A stretch of DNA of 64,000 bases, taken from assembly GCF_963082655.1 (NCBI RefSeq), contig NC_081556.1, positions 157,528,328-157,592,327 on the forward strand, written 5' to 3'. Below are positions 36,456-48,065 of this stretch, piece by piece. Source of the DNA: Stomoxys calcitrans (Eukaryota > Arthropoda > Insecta > Diptera > Muscidae). A model generated the notes under the pieces. It made no database searches and was not told where the DNA came from. It saw only the letters and a list, made by a program, of their open reading frames with translations. Position 1 is the first letter of the stretch. Every line of letters starts with the position of its first letter. The position numbers and the translations under genes are program-made.

Positions 36456-36658
36456 AAGGCTGGTACTATATTCGTTTTTCGCAGTTGAAAACACGAATTT
36501 TTCACTGTTACTTTTTTGAAACACTACAAAAAAATCATGATTTATGAGGAAATGTTCTACTGAATGAAATTAGAAATTTTTTTTGCTTCGAAATCTATTA
36601 TCTACAAAAAAGTAATCACGAAAAAATGTCGCAAAAAACGAACATAGTACCAGCGATA
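36456..36658. mobile_element. MITE with 24-bp inverted repeats
   Basis: gctggtactatattcgtttt at 36459 is mirrored by aaacgaacatagtaccagc ending at 36654; 22 of 24 terminal bases pair. A second, more diverged copy lies at 50491-50728. Confidence 0.8.
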
Positions 36659-36735
36659 AGTAGAAAAAAAAAACGAATTAATGAATTCAGCTTAAAGTGA
36701 AAATGTCTCTTAAAAAAAAAACTTCAAAGCTAAAT

Positions 36736-36983
36736 GCCCATGAACATTCCATTAAGAAACAGGGGCAAACTTATCACATATCAATGAGTGCTCTCCGATT
36801 CAAGTCCGAACGGCTTGCTTCCGTGCAACACCTCTTTGGGGAGAAGTTTTTACATGGAATAGTACCACACAAATGTCGCCAGCATTAGGAGGGGATAACC
36901 GCCGCTGACATTATTCTGATGTTCGAACCCAGGCGTACAGTATCATAGACGGGCATGCTAACCTCTGCGCTACGGTGGCCTCC
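36736..36983 (-). mobile_element. tRNA-derived SINE, full-length copy
   Basis: Read on the minus strand it starts with a tRNA-like head. A polymerase III A box TAGCGCAGAGG lies at 36962-36972 and a B box GGGTTCGAAC at 36921-36930. A 170-bp body shared with five other copies in the window follows. The end 'tgttcatgggc' matches the others. It should depend on a LINE partner for movement. Confidence 0.85.
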
Positions 36984-37167
36984 GAATTTAATATACATAT
37001 TTACTTGTAAAATCTTAATTTAACAAATCCCTCTACCAAAATCAAATAGTCATAGTGTTATGTAAAGTAGGTGTAATTTCGAAAAAAAATCTGGAGTACT
37101 GTTTTACGTTAACGTTGTTTATTGTGTATAGATTAGTCTGCTACTAAACTAAAAATACACTAAAGTG

Positions 37168-37524
37168 GAGTACGCACCACAAAAGAAATTTTCGGTTACA
37201 GCCAAGGCATTTTCGGTTGCAGCCACTGGAAAATATTTGTGTAGTCTACAAGATGGCGACAAACATCGAGTCATTATTTTGCCAGATTTTTAATAATTTT
37301 TTGCTTAGAAAGCATATATGCACTAAAATTAATCATTTTTATTTATATATGTAGTTGCAAGCAAAAATTCTTCAATGCCTTGTATGTCACCCGTAATTCA
37401 AAGAAAATTTAACTTGAGCTGCGTATCTGCAATCGAATTTTTCGGTAACGGTAACGAAAATTTCGCTTAAGATATGTCAATACATTTCTTATGCCAACGA
37501 AAATTTCGCCAGAGGTGCATACTG
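37168..37524. mobile_element. TIR element of about 357 bp
   Basis: Left 'ggagtacgcaccac..gaaattttcggtt' is mirrored by 'aacgaaaatttcgccagagg' and 'gtgcatactgcc' on the right, with repeated 'gaaattttcgg' motifs inside both ends. No coding sequence. Confidence 0.6.
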
Positions 37525-37920
37525 CCCTATAAACTTTTTATATTGAAATATTTGCTTTTTGTAAATAAATCATCACTCAAAAAGGCATAGGAATAAAGAC
37601 TATTTTAATTATCTGTCTGTTTGATTTCGATTGCGGCTTGTCGTAAACTTTACATAAAAAGTTTAAATTAGTTATAGCAAAAAATTCCCCCTTCCAATTG
37701 ATTTTGTAATGCGAATATTTCATGTTGGCCCATTTTACGGGAACCAGTTTTTGTCTACGCTATGTATGTTTAAATACGCACACTTCCTTTTACGCTAGTG
37801 TGCTATAAGTGAGTGAAATGGGTCGATGTATACGCAGCAATAAAACACAAAATATTATAATAAAAGCTTCAAATTAATTCAAAAGAAATTTCGTATATAT
37901 AATAACCAACTTTTCTAACA

Positions 37921-38320
37921 AGCGCTATTTTAGGGAAAGATGAACCCACTGTGGGAAATTATTATATGGACCAAGAAGAAGTAGATATTAAAAAATTTCG
38001 TATATATAAAACAAATTTTCCAACAACCCCCATTTCAGAGAAAGATGAGCCCTTTGTGGGGAATTATATGGACCAAGGGCTTTCTAGATATACTATTTCC
38101 GACCCCAAAAGTAATAAAGAAGCGCTATTTTAGGGAAAGATGAACCCACTGTGGGAAATTGTTATATGGACCAAGAAGAAGTAGATATTAAAAAATTTCG
38201 TATATATAAAACAAATTTTCCAACAACCCCCATTTCAGAGAAAGATGAGCCCACTGTGGGGAATTATATGGACCAAGGGCTTTCTAGATATACCATTTCC
38301 GACCCCAAAAGTAATAAAGA
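37921..38320 (+). repeat. Perfectly phased tandem duplication, period 200 bp
   Basis: 37921-38120 and 38121-38320 differ at about four positions. Each unit is itself made of two related halves (gaaagatgaacccactgtgg / gaaagatgagcccnnngtgg, both with 'ggaccaag'). Two 60-codon frames appear in the units, but the period is not a multiple of three, so no continuous protein results. Confidence 0.9.
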
Positions 38321-38382
38321 AAAAGAGATATAGGTTATTTTAGAATATATTGAGAAGAAGAGCCAACTGAGGCGAACTGAAA

Positions 38383-39985
38383 AAAGTAAAAGCGTGCTAT
38401 GTTCGTCCGATTGACCGATATGGACCGTACTTGTCATGGCTGTTAGATATCATAGAATAACACCTCCAAAATTTTAGGCAAATCGAGTTATAATTGCGCC
38501 CTTCGGAGGCTCAGAAAGTCATATTGAGAGATTATCAACCGATTTAGACCATACTTGGAAGAGTTGTTGGAAGTCATACCAAAACGATATATGAAAGACT
38601 TCAACCAAGCCCTATAGAAGACCAAGAAGTCTAATTGGGAGTTCGGTTTATAAGGCGGCTATATAAGGTTATGGACTGATTTAGACCATACTTAGCACAG
38701 TTGTTGGAAATCATACCAAACACCACGTGTTTGCTATATCAAAACATGAACCGATTTGGCCCATTTACAATCCCAACCGACCAACACTAATAAAAAGTAT
38801 TTGTGTAAAATTTCAAGCGCCTAGCTTTACTCCCTCGAAAGTTTGCGTACTTTCGACAGACAGACGGACGAACATGGCTAGATCGACTTAAACTGTCATG
38901 ACAGGTGTTGCCGTTTTTGGTAGGTTCCTACTAAAGTTGGAAGGTTTTTATTCTCTTGGTAGGTTGGTAGGCTGACCTCAATATTTGGTGGGTTTTTCCA
39001 ACATAAAGTTAATTACTGAAAAATATGCAGCGTATAACTCGAAATTATTTCAACTCGTGTCCTTTCTGTGTTTTCGTTAAGAGTGAACCATGTTTCTGAT
39101 ATTGGCTGTAACTCTTACAAGTGTTAAGGGATCTTTTCGAAATTTTCTATTCTAAATTCTAGGTCAGAAATGCGGTTTTTGTGCGTTAAATGCCTTTAAT
39201 CCGAAAAAAGGTGGGATCTGGTCCCGCTGTTGAGGGGTCCATGAAAATCACTGTAACGTGGAAAATGTGTAGTAAAGCTCATTTCTGGGTAGTAGCGCAT
39301 TTCGCTTTATCCAAACTTGTTCACAAAAAGGTGGTCTCACGTAAACAGCTAAAAAACAGCCAGCCAGTTTAACGTTATTAAGATTGCAGTTCTTTGTTTA
39401 CATTCACAGCAAACCATTCCATTTTTTTCTCGTTCTCTTGCTCACATATTCCGGGCACATCTTGTGTACATTTTTGAGAAAAATGTCGGCTGTGTTGAGA
39501 AAAATGTCAGTTTAGTAAATCAGCTTGATGGCAAAATCTCGGGTGAGACCTTATGATTCGCTATTTTTATACAAATGAGATCACCCATTAAATCCGCCTT
39601 GAGTTGTTCATTGAAATTGGGGAAAAATACCTCAGACTTTTGTGAACTCAAGATTGCTTATTGGGAGATCGGTATAAAGAGAGCTATTAAAAATAATTAC
39701 CATCTTTGAACTCTAGGCTGTAGAGTGATTTCAACAAACAGACGAACGGACATGTATACTTCGTCTATGAAAATAACAACCATCTAGTATGCATACCTTG
39801 TAGGGTTGGAAACGAATAACCAACTCTTCGGTAGTGGGTATAAAAACAAAAAGCATTTTTGGCTTGTGGAACACTTGATAGTTTTGGTCGTATTTGGTAG
39901 GATTTTTCTTAAATTGTCATGACGATCAAGAATATATATATACTTTATAGGGTCTTAGACGCATATTTCGAGTTGAACCCACTGC
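38383..39985 (-). mobile_element. Helentron-like element, minus orientation, split by a 1-kb insertion
   Basis: A damaged terminus (aagtaaaagcgtgctatgtt) and body units lead to 'ctagatcgacttaaactgtc' at about 38878-38898. The expected next sequence (gatcaagaatatatatatac) appears only at 39924. The two body halves join exactly if 38903-39923 is removed. Confidence 0.75.
38903..39923. mobile_element. Insertion flanked by a 16-bp duplication
   Basis: cttaaactgtcatgac ends at 38902 and cttaaattgtcatgac ends at 39923, a 15/16 match consistent with a target-site duplication. The insert holds 'tttttggtaggttcc' motifs near both ends and a piece of another Helentron-like element (39560-39848, ending 'ggtagtgggtataaaaa'). 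The element type is unknown. Confidence 0.6.
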
Positions 39986-40154
39986 GGCGAACGAACATAT
40001 AGTGCTTGGGGAATTATTATATAGAGGGCTATCTAACTATACATATTATTACCGTCTCCCAAGGTATTGAAGGTAAAGATATATTGTATTGGCCGTTTTC
40101 GAACTGAAGAATAGTGCGTCAATCCTGGCTTTGGGTATTATTATATGGGTCAAG

Positions 40155-40727
40155 CTTTTTATACCCTCCCCTATAGTATGGGGGTATACTTACAACACTT
40201 CCAAATATTGGTCTCAGACCCCATAAAGTTCCGCATCGCCATAACATTTTAAGTCCATCTAGCAATGTTTGTCCGCCTGTCTGTGTAAGGACGCTCACTT
40301 TCGAAGGATTAAAACTAGGAGTAAATAAAAAAAACTTGAATTTTGCACAAATACTTCTCATTAAGAAGGCCACCGTAGAGGTTAGCATGTCAGACTATGA
40401 CACCGAACGCCTGGGTTCGAATTCTAGCGAGAACATAAAAATTTTTTCAGCGGTGGTTATCCCCTCCTAATGCTGGCGACATTTCATGTTTTGATATAGT
40501 AGATGCCATATAAACCGATCTCCCGATTATATTTGTTGAGCTTCTTGAAAGCGCAATATCTATCCGACGATAAACTATATGGTCTTCAGCATCCCAGCCA
40601 AGTATGGCCCGAATCGGTCTTTAACATGATATAGCTCCAATAGCGTAACAATTCTTATCCATCATCCTTTGTTTGGAGGAGGGTATATAAGATTCGGCCC
40701 GGCCAAACTTAGCCCTCTTTTATTTGT
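40155..40727 (+). mobile_element. Helentron-like element with SINE inside
   Basis: Left end ttttataccctcccctatag; the body is interrupted by a SINE at 40366-40484 and then continues with 'ttttgatatagtagatgcca'. The right end is ggagggtatataagattc, a damaged palindrome ttcggcccggccaaa, and 'ctcttttatttgt'. Confidence 0.75.
40366..40484 (+). mobile_element. tRNA-derived SINE, 5' head only
   Basis: ggccaccgtagaggttagc and a good B box (gggttcgaattc) are present, and it reads as far as 'cctaatgctggcgacattt'. The 3' body is gone. Insertion appears to have removed about 45 bp of the host element rather than duplicating a target site. Confidence 0.75.
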
Positions 40728-40854
40728 AAAATAACAATTATCTACTTTGAGCATCAAAAGTAAGTACACACCCATTGAAATGTTGTTTATTCTAAGATTG
40801 CGGTAAGAATGATGAAGATTTGTATATTCACCTTTTTTACTCAGTAAAAAAGTA

Positions 40855-42465
40855 CAGCGGTCAAAAAAAGTATTCATCATTCAATGTTTTTTTTTAATAA
40901 GTCTACAAAAGACAATTGGAATAAAAACATATTAAACTAATGATGCAGTAGTGCTTGTGTGATATATATGTACACAATTTCATTGTTTTTAAAGAAAAAA
41001 ATAGTATTTATTGGAACAAAAAGGGTCATTTTACAGCTGAACACAAAAAATTAAACAAAAAAAGTATTCATCATTGCAAAAAAACAAAAAAATAAATAAC
41101 ATAATTTAAAAAAATTAATACTTTGTTATTCGACCACCGCGTCTTATAACTTCTTTTAAACGGTTTGACATCGATTGGACTAATTTAGCGGTTATATTTT
41201 GGTCTATATTAGTCCATTCCTCCATTATCACCTGTTGCATTTGACTCTTGCTCGAAAAATTGCGCGTTCTCAATTTGCGTTCGAGATGTTCCCAAAGATG
41301 TTCAATTGGGTTCAAGTCGGGACTTTGAGGAGGAGTTTTAATGACTTTGGGGCAGTTATACAGCATCCACATCTTAGTATTTAAAGCAGAATGTTTGGGG
41401 TCATTATCTTGATAATATTGAAAGTTATTACCAAGCCCAAGTTTTACAGCACTATCTTTTAAATTCCTCTTTAAAATGTCAATGTAATACTTATGATCCA
41501 TTACTCCATTAATAATTTCAAGATTTCCCGCTCCTGAAGCCGCCATACACCCCCAAACCATTAAACCACCTCCACCATGTTTTACAGTAGCAACTGTGTT
41601 TCGTTCTTCAAGCTCTGTATTTGGTTTTCTGTACACTATGACCTTTCCATCGCACCCAAAAAGATTAAACTTGCTCTCGTCTGCAAAAATGACTGTTTTC
41701 CAAAATGATTCGGGCTGTTTTACATTCATTTTTGCGAAGTTTAGCCTTTTCACTCGGTTTATTTTATTTATAAAGGGTTTCTTACGTGCAGTTCTTCCTC
41801 TGTAACTATGCCTTTTGAGTGTATTTCGAATTGTTTGTGTAGTAACTTCCTTCCCTAAATACGAAGAATGGTCGCATTTGTCTTCGGAGTTTTCTGAACT
41901 TGCCGCACTAGCCAACGCACATCTCCAACTGAAAGTGCTTTTGGTCGACCAGATCTTGGTTTATTGTCAACAGTTTTCGTTTCTGTCCACTTTCTGATGA
42001 TGGATTGTATAGTAGATCGTGGTCTATTTAATATTTCACTGATAGTTTTTTGAGTTAAACCATTCCTGTGGTGTTTTATTATCAAAACTTTTACCTCATC
42101 AGAAACCTCGTTTTGCTTACGACCCATTTTGACAAAAACTATATTTTCAATGAAATTAAATATTTGCTGTCAAGGGCAAAGCCTCCTTTACTAAATAAAA
42201 CAGAAAAGGGGGATTCCCCCCCTTTGATGATAGCACATCAATGATGAATACTTTTTTTGTTCTGTTTTTGGTGTTATTATGTATATAAAATTGCATTTTT
42301 TGCGCTAATTAAATTTATTTTTTGAATTTATTTTAAAACATATTACGAAAAATAAACTATTGCATAAAACTGCATTATTTGTTTACTTTAAATTTTCTTC
42401 AATTACCCAAAATAAGTGAATTTATTATCAATTTTGCTAATGATGAATACTTTTTTTGACCGCTG
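40855..42465 (-). mobile_element. Tc1-like transposon, complete ends
   Basis: 1611 bp between TA duplications (40853-40854 and 42466-42467). The outer inverted repeats, from CAGCGGTCAAAAAAAGTATT, are identical over 27 bp. Inner copies of the same 20-bp core lie at 41056-41075 and 42240-42260, giving the double IR/DR layout known in Minos-, Paris- and Sleeping-Beauty-like members. It carries one transposase gene on the minus strand. The low decay suggests one of the most recent insertions in the window. Confidence 0.95.
41115..42127 (-). pseudogene. Tc1-like DD34E transposase, single frameshift
   Basis: The start ATG at 42125-42127 gives MGRKQNEVSDEVKVLI and a paired helix-turn-helix (TISEILNRPRSTIQSIIRKW, then a GRPKALS AT-hook-like hinge). 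The frame is lost near 41860, where ATILRI meets a stop, and continues in the neighbouring frame as LGKEVTTQTIRN to a stop at 41115. The catalytic triad is complete: Asp in IFADESKF, Asp in YQDNDPKH and Glu in NPIEHLWE, with 34 residues between the last two. An indel of one base is the only lesion I see in about 338 codons. The enzyme would cut and paste its own element; the copy is probably inactive but could be trans-mobilised. Confidence 0.92.
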
Positions 42466-42467
42466 TA

Positions 42468-44500
42468 TGTAATTTTAATGTTCTTGCAAATGTATAAAAT
42501 CTTAAAAATTGCTGTCCTATGTACATTCTTGCAATAATCTTACAAAAGCCAAAAATTTCACGGGTGTTGACACACTTTTGACGATACAACTAGCTTACAA
42601 AGAATTGAATATATACGTCGATGAAAATTGTACATCGAAAATATTATTTCATAGCATATTATTTTGTTTTTTTTTTTTTTTAACACGTTTTTGTTTTATT
42701 TTTTAAGTCAAGTTACAAATTTAAAAATTGATTTCCAAAACCGAAGCAAAGCGAATGACAAGGAAAGACGACACACTCAAATCGAAATAAAAACATCATA
42801 CCTTCACATTTAGCCAAACATATGTTAGCAGGTGGTTGGATGATGGCAAGATGATGATGCTTGCTTTGTTATTTGGCTCACAAAGCCAATTAACAATATT
42901 GACTTTATATATAGCTCGCTTTCGCCAAAACGTTACTAGTCTTCGGTTCCTATTATTGATAACTTGGCAATTTTATGGAAAACATACAATTAAGCATTTC
43001 TTTTCATTAGTTTCTGCACTCCATTGAAACCAAAGCAGTCATCCATCCATGTTTGTCTTCAATCTCTGATAATAAGAAGAAAACATTAACTTTATTGCAT
43101 AATTGGTTGGTAACAAAGAATGCCTCGGGCGTCATTGAGGTGAATTCAAGAAAACCAAAAACTTTCTTAAATTGCAGCTAAAATTGTTTGAATAGAAATC
43201 CCCACCATCACGCTTTCAGTTTGGAGCTGCTGGGAGTTGAAGAATTGCCCTGCCATACCACACAACTCGATTCAACATTTAAGTGGACAATAAAATCCAT
43301 AAATTAGTATCGATTTAACAATGTTGGGTATAAGTCTTGTTTTCCTCTTTCCCTCTAGTCAATGGGTGTGCTTTCTTTTGAAAAGGGGCTCGCTTGCGAT
43401 CCCCCATATCATTCAGACCCTTGGCGTTGATGCTCTTTGAGTAGGCACAATAAACCTGTCTGTCTGTCTCTCGGTTATTTATTCAAAACGGAATGTTCGA
43501 AATGGTGAAAGATGTCACCTATTGGAATTATGTAACCGACAGCGATGTGATTCATAAATAGATATTGAATTGATAATCAGCTTAGAATGCATTGTTGGTA
43601 TCATCTGCATGCATAATTTATTGATAGTTTACCGCAAGAGAAACACATTCAACAATTTTCTCGTACAAATTAATTTTCTAATGGGAAAGTGAATTTTAAA
43701 GTCCGGGAATCTAATAGAACTGTAGTGATTATCTTATGCCAAGCGAAGCTGCTCCAGCTGGTATTCTCTCGCAATGGTTAAAACAATTCGGGCGATCTGT
43801 TTATAAGTGAACTATGTATATCAAAACATTGACCTCTTTGGCTCGTTTAGAATGCTAACTGAACTACACTAATAAGAAGTATTTGTCAAAATATTGCGTG
43901 GTAAGATTGATTTCCAGTTCCTAAATGCCGAAGTCGACTTTAATAATCCTCTCCGAAATTGCGTCATTACATACCAGAGAATTGCAAGCGGTGGAATTTT
44001 TTAATTTGCGGTATACTTATATAAATGCAGTGTTTGAATCTATCGCCACCGATCGTTTGAATACTTGTACATTCATTGCTATGCTTCACGTATCACCGCT
44101 TTTCACATCGTCTCTGACCAGGGCGGTGTTATGAGTGGTTGGAAAATGAGAATGGAAATATAGCATTAACGCAATGCATTAAATCGAATAATTGTGGATG
44201 TTGTTCCTGATTAAATTTTTTTAAATATTTTAAAACTTTTTTATGCAAAAACAAAAAAAGAGTTATGTTTGTACTGGTTTTGGCAAAAACACTCATCATA
44301 CCACCGCATATACAAAAGGCAAATGAGTATGAGTATTTGCGCTGGTAGTTAAAACTCGGGCGTCGCTCGTTTGCTTTATAGCGATACATACACCATCGCA
44401 AAATCATTTGTGTTTTTGTACAGGCTGGTTGCGTTGATTAAAGTTGAATGTCTTTTCTTTTGTTTGTATTTTTGCGGTCCAACGTCCTTGCAAATTACAA
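42468..44500. other. Unique non-coding region
   Basis: No exons or recognised elements apart from a faint Helentron-like fragment near 43780-43915 ('aatacttgtacattc' is not part of it). The texture is that of intergenic or intronic DNA. Confidence 0.35.
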
Positions 44501-44501
44501 A

Positions 44502-44750
44502 TTTTTCCCATAAACATTCAACTAAGGAACAGGGGCAAACTTCTCACATATCAATGAGTACAGTCCGATTCAAGTTTAAGCTAAATGATAACGAACGTTG
44601 TGCCGCAGTGCGACACCTCTTTGGGGAGAAGTTTTACATGGCATAGTATCTCACAAATGTTGCCTGCATTAGGAGGGAAAATCCACCGCTGAAAATTTTT
44701 TCTGATGGTCTCGCTAGGATTCGAACACAAGCTTTCAGCGTCATAGTGAG
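44502..44750 (-). mobile_element. tRNA-derived SINE, head truncated
   Basis: It has the body and 3' end on the minus strand (cattcaactaaggaacaggg, cgacacctctttggggag) and a recognisable B box (ggattcgaac complement near 44717). The A-box end is missing. Confidence 0.75.
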
Positions 44751-44977
44751 ATTTAAATACGAATATATGTAACTGTATTATTTTCATTGCAATGTTGTGT
44801 AATATCTATGTTGTTTTAGACAGAATGTCCATGTTGATCTAGCTCAAGTGTTTTATTGGCAGTGAAATTTCTGTTGTCGGTATAACCTTAACCCCTCGGT
44901 CGGCAGGGGTGGGTGTGAGTGGCGTGGGAACGAACAATGAAATGAATTGGCTTAAAATGTCAAGACCATCAAGAATA

Positions 44978-46487
44978 TAAAGGGTTTTCCTATAAGAGGT
45001 GTTATTTGCCATTTTTTGAGATCGGTTGTTCATTCATAATAAAGAGGAATATATGCCGTTAATAATGAATAAGAACATCAGTCAAATGGCCACCAAGACC
45101 TCGGCTACAGGACTATATCCTTTTCATGATATTTTCCATAAACAATTCGCAAAGTGGCTGCCTTGGAGAAGTTGGAAGGTGTTAAATTACAAAATCTCGG
45201 TGGTCAATTGTGATCACCCCTTTCAAAAATAACACGGCCCGAAAACTTTTGCCTTAAAAGAGCAATGGTTTCTTTGCTTGTATGGTTTCTTCAATGGTTT
45301 CATTACCGTCTTGTTTAAAGTACACGTTTTCCAGATCAACATCATCCAAATTCGATAATAGAACAAGTAAAAGCGAGCTAAGTTCGGCCGGGTCGAATCT
45401 TATATACCCTCTACCAAGGATCGCATTTGTCAAGTTCTTTGAATTACTTTTTCAAATATATATGAGTTATATGCAGTTACTGACCAATATGGACCGTACT
45501 TGTCATGACGTACAAGTCATAAAAATTATCACCTCGAAAATTTCAGGCAAATTGAATAATAATTACGCCCCCAAGAGGCTCAGAAAGTCAAATTGGGAGA
45601 TCTGTTTTTATGGCAGTTATATCAGGATATAGACTGATTAGACCATACTTAGCACAGTTGTTGAAAGTCATCCCAAAACGAAATATGCAAATTTTCAATC
45701 AAATTGGATAACAATTGCGCTCTATCGAGAGATCAGTTTATATAGCAGCTATATCAGGATATGGACTGATTTAGACCATACTTGACACAGTTGTTGGAAG
45801 TCATAACAAAACGAAATATGCAAAATATAGAAGAAGAAGCTCAAGAAGTCAAGACCCAAGATCGGTTTATTGGCAGCTATATCAAAACAAGAGCCGATTT
45901 GGCCCATTTATTTCGTGCAAAATTTCAAGCGCCAACCTTTACTCCTTCCAAGGTTAGCGTGCTTTCCACAGACATGGCTAGATCGACTTAAAATTTCATG
46001 ACGATATATATATACTTTATGGGGTCTTAGACGAATATTTCGAGGTGTTACAAACGGAAGGACGAAATTAGTATACCCCCATCCTTTGGTGGAGGGTATA
46101 AAAATTATGAATCATCTTTCTTTAGCGCAATCCATTCACCGTAACTTTTGATCAAACCTCATTTTCGAAAAATTAAGGTCCAATGGCCCCGTTGGGAATG
46201 GAGAGGTTTCTCAACAATAATTTTTGGGTTGTCCGAGCTCCAGATGCGACAATTTTGCTGCATCGCTGTCCGACAAGATGCTTCACGGCGACCCAAAAAT
46301 GCTTTAGTGACTGCATGTTTTCGCCATTTTTGTAGGGATTTCAGTGTTTGCTGAAGCATGTATCGTTACATTTCTAATAATGCCGTAGTTTTTAATTTTC
46401 AAATATCGAGGAATAAAAGGTTCAAAAGTTACAGCTACCGAAATACCGCGTGATTCAAAATAACAACTCTTGTTGGAAACCCCTTTA
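44978..46487 (-). mobile_element. IS630/DUF4817-type DNA transposon, decayed
   Basis: Imperfect inverted ends (ataaagggttttcctataag and its mirror gttggaaacccctttatat) lie beside TA. The minus strand reads broken transposase: NCRIWSSDNPKIIVEKPLH near 46190-46250, then GPxxFxEN. After the inner insertion comes DLENVYFKQDGNETI near 45295-45340, where the second catalytic Asp lies in QDG. Stops and frameshifts make it inactive. Confidence 0.75.
45363..46101 (-). mobile_element. Inner Helentron-like element, full length
   Basis: Terminus acaagtaaaagcgagctaag with ttcggccgggtcgaa, four body units, then the left end in reverse (ccatcctttggtggagggta). It sits inside the transposase remnant, so it is the youngest layer of a three-level nest. 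Confidence 0.85.
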
Positions 46488-46589
46488 TATAATTTGTAAG
46501 GTCTCAGATCAAAAACAGAACAAATTAGAAGTCATTTGTGAAGAAGAATGAGATTTAGTGTCGATCGAAATTCGAAACCGTCAGTGTGT

Positions 46590-47430
46590 AGAGTTAGGTT
46601 AGGTTGGGTTGAAAGGAGGTAGAGGATATGAATCCACCTCATGGCACTGTGGACATAAACCTAAATACTACATGCTGAGAACCAAATCCTTTGTTTTTCT
46701 CCAAACCACGCTTCTAAAGCGATTCATGTCTGATATTGTGTTCCCACCTTAGTGCCAGTGTCTGTTAGCCACGAATAGTAAGTTTACTCGGAATCATTAC
46801 CAAAACCCTTCGATCAAGAAAATCTACAATTTTGTGTAGTACCTCTACATTAGCGGATTAACACTCTCTCGGCGCTACCAAACGTATTTATTTTCTCCAT
46901 ACAATGTATAAAGAGTCAAGCTCAGAGTATTAGGGTCAAGCTCAATGCATTAGGGAATTGGGTCAGCTGATGGGACACATTGTGAGCGAGAATTCTCCAC
47001 AAGCCGCTTGCTGGATTGTCTTCCGATTCGTCAAGTTGACTTTGCCTCTGAGATCATTGCAATTAATTTGGTTAAATGGGAACATGTAAAATAAACCTTT
47101 CGGATACAGTGCAAAAAAGGATGCGCTTTAAAGAGGTCGAAATCAGGTTGATCATGTAACCCGACGATATAGTCATGTTATCAGACTCACCTAACTTCAG
47201 TCAACGATTATTACTGTTTTTGGGGTCTTAGTTTGAATCTGTCCAAATCTGGGGTTTTCGTCTACAACAAAGGTCCTAGAATGGGTATCAGTCTTTCTTA
47301 CCATTATAGAACTGAGCCCATAGAGATCCCATAGAAATTTATAAACAACTCGGTATAACTTATCCTAAAGAAAGGATCTTTCGAGCAGGCTACAATCTAC
47401 AAAAATTGCCATTACCTATTTGTGTATTCT
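46590..47430 (-). repeat. Possible LINE/SINE fragment ending in TTAGGTTAGG
   Basis: 'gagttaggttaggttgggtt' at 46590-46610 is the reverse of a common fly retroelement 3' end (compare 33.36 kb). The adjoining 250 bp has no clear coding text, so the extent is uncertain. Confidence 0.35.
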
Positions 47431-47434
47431 GTAT

Positions 47435-48065
47435 AGGCTCAAAAACTGCTGAATCGATTTTCTTGAAATTTGTACTCATGATGCGGAATGGTCCCATGCG
47501 AAAAGTAGGGTACTTAATTTTTCGTTACAAAAGGGGAATGTCCCAGGAAGGACCTATGGGGTCTTGAGAATTTTGGCCCCTATTTGGAAAATGTACGAAA
47601 TTGGTATAGTTATTTTAAATAAAACTCTATTTGCATTCTAAAGGTCGAAAAAATAGCCGGCCTTCGACCAGGTTTAAGATTTTCTCCTCCTCCACATGTC
47701 CAACAGTGGGAAATAGCAAAAGTATTTTAAATAAAACTATTTGCCTTCCAAAGTTTTTTTTTTTAAAAAAAGCGCGATTTTTGGCGATAGATATTCGTAA
47801 TCTACTTCATACTTTTAATTTAATACCCATATTGCCTAGGTTTTAGAGGGTTCCAAATTCTCAAGACCCCGTAGGTCCTTCCCGGGTCAAAATTTCGGAC
47901 CTTTGTATCCATATTCATAATCAATAATTCCCCAAGGGGGAATTTTGGACCCTAGGGGAGTCCTCGGGCCCGAACCCCAAAAACGGACTTCATATTCGGG
48001 TTCCTAGGGGCAAAATTAGGGGGTATCCAAAAATTTGGTTTTTTGCAAATTACCTCGTAAAATGC
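47435..48065 (-). mobile_element. Family B-type element, minus orientation, diverged
   Basis: Read on the minus strand, it begins with units containing 'aggacctacggggtcttgag' and closes with 'tttcaagaaaatcgattcag' and 'cagtttttgagcctatacag', the family B tail. It is more diverged than the 23.6 and 59.3 kb copies. Confidence 0.45.

Larger units (their letters stand above)
44830..46545. mobile_element. Outer Helentron-like element, remnant split by a transposon
   Basis: 'cttaaaatgtcaagaccatc' and 'aagaatata' on the left continue at 46488 with 'aatttgtaaggtctcagatc', which is the contiguous order in intact copies. The outer termini are not preserved. Confidence 0.6.

Noticed and set aside
36921..36972. 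tRNA gene suggested by A and B boxes
   Set aside because: No cloverleaf can be completed; the boxes belong to the tRNA-derived head of a SINE with five related copies.
41596..41997. Plus-strand open frames opposite the Tc1-like transposase
   Set aside because: They are complements of the transposase coding sequence and have no independent support.
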